Assembly (NCBI GenBank): GCA_016522385.1
Contig: JAEKFU010000734.1
Span: forward strand, 1 to 10,801
From: Pseudomonadota bacterium
GTDB taxonomy: Bacteria; Pseudomonadota; Alphaproteobacteria; Rhizobiales; Aestuariivirgaceae
Length of the DNA: 10,801 nucleotides
Direction of reading: 5' to 3'
Shown: positions 6,729-10,801 of the stretch, piece after piece
Position numbering within the stretch: position 1 is the first letter of the stretch
How the letters are laid out: each line of letters begins with the position of its first letter
Notes under the pieces: generated by a model
What the model saw: the letters and a program-made list of their open reading frames with translations, nothing else
The model's database searches: none
Told to the model about the DNA's origin: nothing
Program-made: the position numbers and the translations under genes

Positions 6729-7643
6729 TTACAATTGTCGGGCGCCAAAGGTATCACAAGAGCGGATGTCACCGGACTGCAGTCCACGTTTGAACCAGCG
6801 CACGCGCTGGGCGGACGATCCGTGGGTGAAGCTTTCGGGCACAACATAGCCTTGTGACCGCTTCTGCAGCCGGTCATCACCAATGGCGCTGGCTGCATTG
6901 AGGCCCTCCTCGATATCGCCCTGCTCAAGCAAACGTTGGTTGTCCTTTGCCCACACACCGGAAAAACAATCAGCCTGCAACTCCATGCGCACCGAAAGTG
7001 CATTGCCTTCGGCCTTGGACACCCGCATGCGCGTTTGGGTGACCTTGCTGGCAATGCCAAGCAGGTTTTGCACGTGATGGCCCACTTCATGGGCGATCAC
7101 ATAGGCCTGGGCAAAGTCGCCGGGCGCACCGAGTTTTGCTCGCATGTCGTGGTAGAAAGACAGGTCGATGTAGACCTTACTGTCGAGCGGACAATAGAAC
7201 GGTCCCATGGCCGCTTGCGCCGCTCCGCAGGCGGATTGTACGAAGCCGGAGAACAACACCATGCGCGGTGGCTGATAGCGCTTGCCTTCATTTGCAAAAA
7301 TCTCGCTCCAGGTGCGCTCGGTAGTGCCAAGCACCTTGGAGACAAACGTCTTCATTTCATCTTGTGACACCGATGAGCCGGATGGCTGCGGCGCTTGGTA
7401 TTCGGTCTGCTGCGGCACCAGACCACCGCCGCCACCGCCGCCCAGCATGTCGAGCGGATTGATGCCAAAGACGAAGCTCAGGATGAGTATGATGACAATG
7501 CCACCGATACCGATGCCGCCGCCGCGTTTTCCCATCGGTATCCTGATCTGCCGACCACGACGCGGGAAACCAAATCCGCGGCCACCTCCTCGAGCGCGAC
7601 GATCCTCTATATTGTCGCTTGCACGTTCATCATCGAGACGCAT
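6729..7643 (-). CDS. ypfJ: YpfJ-family neutral zinc metallopeptidase
   Basis: A member of the putative neutral zinc metallopeptidase family (PF04228; E. coli YpfJ), whose substrate is not firmly known. The first 42 residues are rich in arginine and glycine, followed by one membrane segment (about 44-60, GIGIGGIVIILILSFVFG) and a glycine run (68-74) as a linker. This suggests an N-in inner-membrane anchor with a periplasmic protease domain. The zinc motif is HEVGHH (185-190), an HExxH with H185 and H189 as ligands and E186 as the base. MELQADCFSGVWA (220-232) follows and probably supplies the third ligand (E221 or D225). Cysteines C139, C151, C226 and C296 could form disulfides. Length (304) is near the family norm. 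The ATG at 7643 has a textbook AGGAGG six bases upstream. It is the last minus-strand gene before nhaA and may follow the reductase-like gene on one transcript. Confidence 0.95.
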   Translation of the reverse strand: MRLDDERASDNIEDRRARGGGRGFGFPRRGRQIRIPMGKRGGGIGIGGIVIILILSFVFGINPLDMLGGGGGGGLVPQQTEYQAPQPSGSSVSQDEMKTFVSKVLGTTERTWSEIFANEGKRYQPPRMVLFSGFVQSACGAAQAAMGPFYCPLDSKVYIDLSFYHDMRAKLGAPGDFAQAYVIAHEVGHHVQNLLGIASKVTQTRMRVSKAEGNALSVRMELQADCFSGVWAKDNQRLLEQGDIEEGLNAASAIGDDRLQKRSQGYVVPESFTHGSSAQRVRWFKRGLQSGDIRSCDTFGARQL

Positions 7644-7649
7644 AACTTA

Positions 7650-7655
7650 CCTCCT
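7650..7655 (-). promoter_or_regulatory. Strong Shine-Dalgarno site for the zinc peptidase
   Basis: AGGAGG on the minus strand with spacer TAAGTT before the ATG at 7643. It is the best ribosome site in the window and fixes that start. Confidence 0.85.
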
Positions 7656-7660
7656 GCAGC

Positions 7661-7681
7661 GAACTCCGGCCCCGGAAGTTC
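7661..7681 (-). other. Inverted repeat just upstream of the peptidase ribosome site
   Basis: GAACTCCGG (7661-7669) pairs with CCGG-A-AGTTC (7672-7681) as a 9-bp stem with one bulged A and a very tight GC-rich loop. It lies in the 76-base gap between the reductase-like gene and the peptidase gene, 5 bases from the AGGAGG. It could stabilise the 3' end of the upstream message or affect access to the ribosome site. No T-run follows, so it is not a classical terminator. Confidence 0.3.
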
Positions 7682-7719
7682 CGACCCTGTCCGTGATGGT
7701 TCTAGCAGAATTTGGGCGC

Positions 7720-8757
7720 CTATAAAGGGTTCGAAGGACCGCATGGGGGTGGTTCGGGATAGGTCGGATACAGACCGTGAACCCGGCCAAGTTGCTGAAC
7801 CAACGCCAGCACTGTGTCCAGATTGGGCGTCGCTACCCCAACGATTCGGCCCATTTCCTGGACCGCGGTAACCAGGGCGTCGATCTCCATAGCCTTGCCG
7901 GCTTCCAGATCCTGCAACATTGAGGTGCGGTGTGCGCCAACCTTTGCTGCACCATTGATGCGGCGCTCAATATCCACGCGGAATGATGCGCCGAGCCGCT
8001 CACCGATCTGCTGGCCTTCCAGCATCATTGCCCTGGCGACGGCCCGCGACCCCGGATCGCTTGCCACGACGTCGAGCGTCGCCCGGGTCAGTGCGCTGAT
8101 GGGGTTGAAGCAAAGATTGCCCCACAGCTTGAGCCAGATTTCAGAGCGGATGTCGTCAAGCATCGGTGCTTTGAATCCACTGGCTTCCATCAGTTCGGAT
8201 ATACGCGAGACACGATCAGAGGTCGAGCCATCCGGTTCGCCAAGAGCAAACTTGTCACCATAGACATGGGTGATGACGCCCGGCGCGGAAATCTCAGTTG
8301 CCGGATATACGCTACAGCCAATGGCGCGGTCAGGGCCGATGGCATTCCATTGCCGGTCGCCGCGGTCGACAGCGTCAAGCCGGCGGCCCTCGAAGTCGCC
8401 GCCGATCATGTGGAAATACCACCAGGGCACGCCGTTCTGGCAGGTCACCACGGCGGTGTCCCTGCCGAGCAATGGGCTCATGATATCGGCAGAATGCCAG
8501 GCCTGGTGAGATTTCAAGCAATTGAACACCACATCCTGCTCGCCGAGCTCTGCCGGGTCCTGTGAACCTTTAGCCACTGGGAATACTGTGGCTTCGCGGT
8601 CTTTGACGACGGCAATGCCTTTGTCCAGGATCGCTTCGAGATGGTTACCGCGCGCGACGATGGAGAGCTCGACGCCGTCGACTTGAGCAAGCCCATGCGC
8701 CAGAAACCCCCCGATGGCGCCGGCGCCAAAAACACATACGCGCATAGTTGTCCCCAT
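7720..8757 (-). CDS. Ketopantoate reductase (2-dehydropantoate 2-reductase) family protein
   Basis: An NADPH-dependent 2-oxoacid reductase of the ApbA/PanE fold. The N-terminal Rossmann domain has the nucleotide loop VFGAGAIGG (9-17), then K82 in NCLKSHQ and N108 in TCQNGVPWWYF. The C-terminal domain has EIWLKLWGNLCFNPISALT (206-224) with the expected catalytic lysine K210 and N214/N218, and SMLQDLEAGKAMEID (279-293) with E291, matching E. coli PanE K176 and E256. At 345 residues it exceeds E. coli PanE (303), partly through a segment after the PWWYF motif (about 115-145) and a proline-rich tail. The true start may be the second ATG (8745, residue 5): it has GGGGA just upstream and gives the usual MRVCVFGAG beginning. 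It follows tctA by 128 bases, which hints at oxo- or hydroxyacid catabolism rather than pantothenate synthesis. Family certain, substrate unknown. Confidence 0.92.
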   Translation of the reverse strand: MGTTMRVCVFGAGAIGGFLAHGLAQVDGVELSIVARGNHLEAILDKGIAVVKDREATVFPVAKGSQDPAELGEQDVVFNCLKSHQAWHSADIMSPLLGRDTAVVTCQNGVPWWYFHMIGGDFEGRRLDAVDRGDRQWNAIGPDRAIGCSVYPATEISAPGVITHVYGDKFALGEPDGSTSDRVSRISELMEASGFKAPMLDDIRSEIWLKLWGNLCFNPISALTRATLDVVASDPGSRAVARAMMLEGQQIGERLGASFRVDIERRINGAAKVGAHRTSMLQDLEAGKAMEIDALVTAVQEMGRIVGVATPNLDTVLALVQQLGRVHGLYPTYPEPPPCGPSNPL

Positions 8758-8885
8758 AAACTACCGCCGGGCTTGTTGGCACCCCTTTAGATCACCTGTC
8801 TGGCGGCGCGTTCCGGTATACCAGCCGGGGTGTCCGCGGGCGCGTATACAAATCGACGCATTGACGGTCCCTTGCGGACAACTGA
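8758..8885 (-). promoter_or_regulatory. tctA to reductase-like gene spacer with two GTATAC sites and an inverted repeat
   Basis: This 128-base gap separates two minus-strand genes. It holds TGTCCGC (8831-8837) and GCGGACA (8874-8880), a 7-bp inverted repeat with a 36-base loop. It also has two GTATAC hexamers (8816-8821 and 8844-8849), starting 28 bp apart. One reads TTGTATAC on the minus strand, resembling half of the TTGTATACAA-like operators used by some FCD-type GntR regulators. I cannot assign a sigma-70 promoter. The gap could carry a promoter for the reductase-like gene or a 3' structure for tctA. Confidence 0.25.
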
Positions 8886-8891
8886 TCAGTT
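8880..8891. repeat. 12-bp perfect palindrome over the tctA stop codon
   Basis: AACTGATCAGTT is self-complementary over all 12 bases and contains the tctA TGA (minus strand 8888-8886). It abuts the GCGGACA arm of the spacer's inverted repeat. It may be a binding site, part of a 3' structure, or chance. Confidence 0.3.
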
Positions 8892-10406
8892 TTGCGTGGC
8901 CGTATCGGTGTTCTTCCGTTTGAAATATTTGCTGAATACCGGATAGAACATCAGGCCGATCGCGATCAAGATGCAGATTGCCGAAATCGGACGTTCGAAA
9001 AAGATCAAAATCTCGCCTTGTGACGACAGCAAGGATTGACGCAGCGAACGCTCAGCCAGCGGTCCCAATACGATCGCCAAGACGGCCGGGGCCACCGGAT
9101 AGTTCAGCTTGCGCATCAAATAACCCATGATGCCAAACAGGAACATCAGCCAGACATCATGCATGGTTTGGGTCGGCGCATACCCGCCCACAATGCAGAG
9201 CACGAAGATGATGGGCGCCAGGATGGTGAACGGCAATGTCAGCACCCGCACGAAGATCGGAATGAATGCCAGGTTGATCAATAGCGTGAATAGGTTGGCG
9301 ACATAAAGTGAACCGATCAGGCCCCATACGAACTCCGGCTGCTCGGTGAAAAGCAACGGCCCGGGCCGAAGACCCCAGATGATCATGCCGCCAAGCAGGA
9401 TGGCTGTGGTTGGCGAGCCGGGGATGCCGAGCGTGATCATCGGCAGCATGGAACCTGTCGAAGCCGCGTTGTTGGCCGCCTCGGGCGCAGCGACGCCGGA
9501 TACGTTGCCCTTGCCGAAGGATTCCGGATCTTTCGAGAAGGTCTTGGCCAGCCCGTAGGACATGAGCGAGGCCGGTGTGGCGCCAGCTGCCGGCAAGGTT
9601 CCGACAAAATATCCCAACACCGAGCCCAACGATGTCGTCTTGATATAATCCTTCACCGACCGCAGGTTTTCCTTGAAGCCAGCCCAGGTCATTTTGACCT
9701 TGTGCACATTCACCTTGCCGCCGGTGGTCTCCAGCGTCCACAACATCTCGCCGATGCCGTAAATGCCAATCGCCAGCACCAGGAAGTTGATACCATGCAG
9801 AAAGCCTGACACATCAAAGAACACCAGCCGTGGTTTACCGGAGATGATGTCCAGACCAATCGTGGCGAGCACGAGACCCACCAGAATGGAGAAGATCGTT
9901 TTTGGAATATCGTCGCCACCAAGGCCAATGAAGGTTGCAAAGGCCAGCACCATGAGGGCGAACTCCTCCGGCGGTCCGAATTTGAGAGCGAAGTCGGCCA
10001 GCGGCGGCGCAAACAACGTAAACAGTATGACTGAGACCGTGCCCCCGATAAACGATGCGATCGCGGCAGCGGTCAGGGCCTTGTCGGCCTTGCCGGCAAC
10101 GGCCAGCGGCCGACCGTCGAATACCGTCGCGACGGCTGTTGATGCGCCCGGTATGCCGAGCGTTATGGAACTTATCGCGCCGCCATACATGGCCCCGTAA
10201 TAGACCGCGGCCAGGAAAATGATGGCAGCTGTCGGCGGCACCAGAAAGGTAATCGGCAACAGGATCGCCACGCCGTTCACCGAACCGAGGCCCGGCATCG
10301 CGCCAACAAACAGGCCGACAGTGCACCCAAGCACGATCATCATCAGGTTGAGCGGTTGCACAGCCTCCAACAGGCCGGCGCCCAGTGATACGATTATCGT
10401 TTCCAT
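8886..10406 (-). CDS. tctA: Tripartite tricarboxylate transporter large permease TctA
   Basis: The large membrane subunit of a tripartite tricarboxylate transporter (PF01970), a secondary importer of organic acids that works with TctB and a periplasmic binding protein, TctC. At 506 residues with about a dozen hydrophobic segments, it has the normal length. The family's two-fold repeat is visible. VGAMPGLG (34-41) and SSITLGIPGASTAV (79-92) in the first half are echoed by VGTLPAAGATPAS (268-280) and MITLGIPGSPTTAI (323-336) in the second. These glycine-proline loops are thought to form the substrate site. APEAANNAA (307-315), also typical, precedes the second one. The ATG at 10406 lies 7 bases after the tctB stop with GGCGGG upstream, so tctB and tctA are co-transcribed. 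Substrate cannot be read from TctA and depends on the TctC outside the window; citrate-like, dicarboxylic and aromatic acids are all possible. Confidence 0.97.
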   Translation of the reverse strand: METIIVSLGAGLLEAVQPLNLMMIVLGCTVGLFVGAMPGLGSVNGVAILLPITFLVPPTAAIIFLAAVYYGAMYGGAISSITLGIPGASTAVATVFDGRPLAVAGKADKALTAAAIASFIGGTVSVILFTLFAPPLADFALKFGPPEEFALMVLAFATFIGLGGDDIPKTIFSILVGLVLATIGLDIISGKPRLVFFDVSGFLHGINFLVLAIGIYGIGEMLWTLETTGGKVNVHKVKMTWAGFKENLRSVKDYIKTTSLGSVLGYFVGTLPAAGATPASLMSYGLAKTFSKDPESFGKGNVSGVAAPEAANNAASTGSMLPMITLGIPGSPTTAILLGGMIIWGLRPGPLLFTEQPEFVWGLIGSLYVANLFTLLINLAFIPIFVRVLTLPFTILAPIIFVLCIVGGYAPTQTMHDVWLMFLFGIMGYLMRKLNYPVAPAVLAIVLGPLAERSLRQSLLSSQGEILIFFERPISAICILIAIGLMFYPVFSKYFKRKNTDTATQN

Positions 10407-10413
10407 GGTCCCG

Positions 10414-10801
10414 TTACCCGCCCTGCGTCTTTGTCAATTGATGAACCGCGAAGGAAATCGCGCCGAGAACGGCGAATGATCCGACTATGTACATCCAGAA
10501 GTAGCTGGTGCCGTACATCACATCGAATACCGGATAGAACCATTCTTCGGTGATCGATTTCGGCAAAGGAATCTGCAACAGCCACTCAAACAGCGCGAAA
10601 ACGAAGACCGGAATGCCGCCGACCAGCATAATGGTTGCTGGCCACTCGTGATGTCCGACAAACCTTATGTAGAACAGGAGGAAGAAGACGAGCGCCAAAT
10701 ATATGCCAACCAAGTGAATTCCGATCAGCAGAGCCAACAATGCACCGACGGAGGTCCCGACAACAACCAATGCATTGCGCGACAGGTACTGCTCTTTGGA
10801 C
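10414..10801 (-). CDS. tctB: Tripartite tricarboxylate transporter small permease TctB, 5' end cut by window edge
   Basis: The small membrane subunit that partners TctA. The frame is open to the right edge (visible beginning SKEQYLSRNA), so the gene starts beyond 10801 and the TTG at 10770 is internal. About 128 residues are visible. From that TTG codon there are hydrophobic segments at about 1-18 and 20-36, then WPATIMLVGGIPVFVFALFE (43-62) and the typical TctB landmark IPLP (67-70). The identification rests on this pattern and on the position 7 bases upstream of tctA. After IPLP a further 48 residues carry another likely membrane segment (about 90-108, FWMYIVGSFAVLGAISFAV) and end in a polar TKTQGG; many TctB proteins stop soon after this point. 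It ends in TAA at 10416-10414. tctC is expected further right. Confidence 0.85.
   Translation of the reverse strand, partial: SKEQYLSRNALVVVGTSVGALLALLIGIHLVGIYLALVFFLLFYIRFVGHHEWPATIMLVGGIPVFVFALFEWLLQIPLPKSITEEWFYPVFDVMYGTSYFWMYIVGSFAVLGAISFAVHQLTKTQGG

Noticed and set aside
7420..7445. CCG/CCGCCA run as a microsatellite or repeat element
   Set aside because: It simply encodes the glycine linker after the peptidase membrane anchor, a normal feature of that family.
7395..7871. 158-codon plus-strand frame opposite the zinc peptidase and reductase genes
   Set aside because: It spans the ends of two well-supported minus-strand genes and their gap, has no recognisable domain, and owes its length to the glycine-rich coding on the other strand.
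9157..9741. 194-codon minus-strand frame inside tctA
   Set aside because: It lies in another frame of tctA, is rich in His, Arg and Gly as frame-shifted GC-rich DNA usually is, and tctA has unbroken family motifs here.
8886..10406. Internal duplication in tctA as a recent rearrangement
   Set aside because: The repeated LGIPG and PG loops reflect the ancient two-fold fold of the TctA family, not a new event.
10414..10770. Complete 118-residue gene starting at TTG 10770
   Set aside because: The frame stays open to base 10801 and TctB proteins are longer, so the gene is cut by the window edge.

Overview
The window looks like an ordinary stretch of chromosome from a Gram-negative bacterium, most likely an alphaproteobacterium of fairly high GC. 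I infer this from the gene repertoire (glycolate oxidase with malate synthase G, a tripartite tricarboxylate transporter, NhaA, a YpfJ-type peptidase) and from protein style; there is no rRNA or other marker to fix the taxon. It is densely coded: eight protein genes, six of them complete, and no intergenic gap longer than about 215 bases. I found no tRNA, rRNA, CRISPR array, insertion sequence, phage gene or toxin-antitoxin pair.

Layout. The left edge (1-401, + strand) is the C-terminal part of a membrane polyprenol-phosphate sugar phosphotransferase, presumably the end of a surface-polysaccharide locus lying to the left. It is poorer in GC (about 48% by hand count) than its neighbours. Converging on it with only 14 bases between stop codons is a minus-strand glycolate/glyoxylate operon, read right to left: glcE (5228-4014), glcF (3995-2685) and glcB (2581-416). 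GlcE and GlcF are the FAD-binding and iron-sulfur subunits of glycolate oxidase. They deliver glyoxylate to malate synthase G, which condenses it with acetyl-CoA to malate. The usual first gene, glcD, is not here.

A 215-base divergent control region (5229-5443) with several inverted repeats separates glcE from nhaA (5444-6673, + strand), a full-length Na+/H+ antiporter with all its key residues. From 6729 to the right edge everything is on the minus strand, read right to left: tctB (cut by the edge), tctA, a ketopantoate-reductase-like gene and a YpfJ-type zinc metallopeptidase. tctB and tctA are 7 bases apart and surely one transcript; gaps of 128 and 76 bases make co-transcription of the last two possible but unproven. 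The substrate-binding protein TctC and the start of tctB lie beyond the right edge.

Together the region joins carboxylic-acid uptake (Tct), C2-acid oxidation (glc) and ion homeostasis (NhaA). I do not see a clearly new biological system. The points most worth a second look are the glcD-less glc operon, the dyad-rich glcE/nhaA control region, a histidine in a normally glutamate-bearing malate synthase motif, the Tct-linked ketopantoate-reductase-like enzyme, and the C-terminal tail of TctB.
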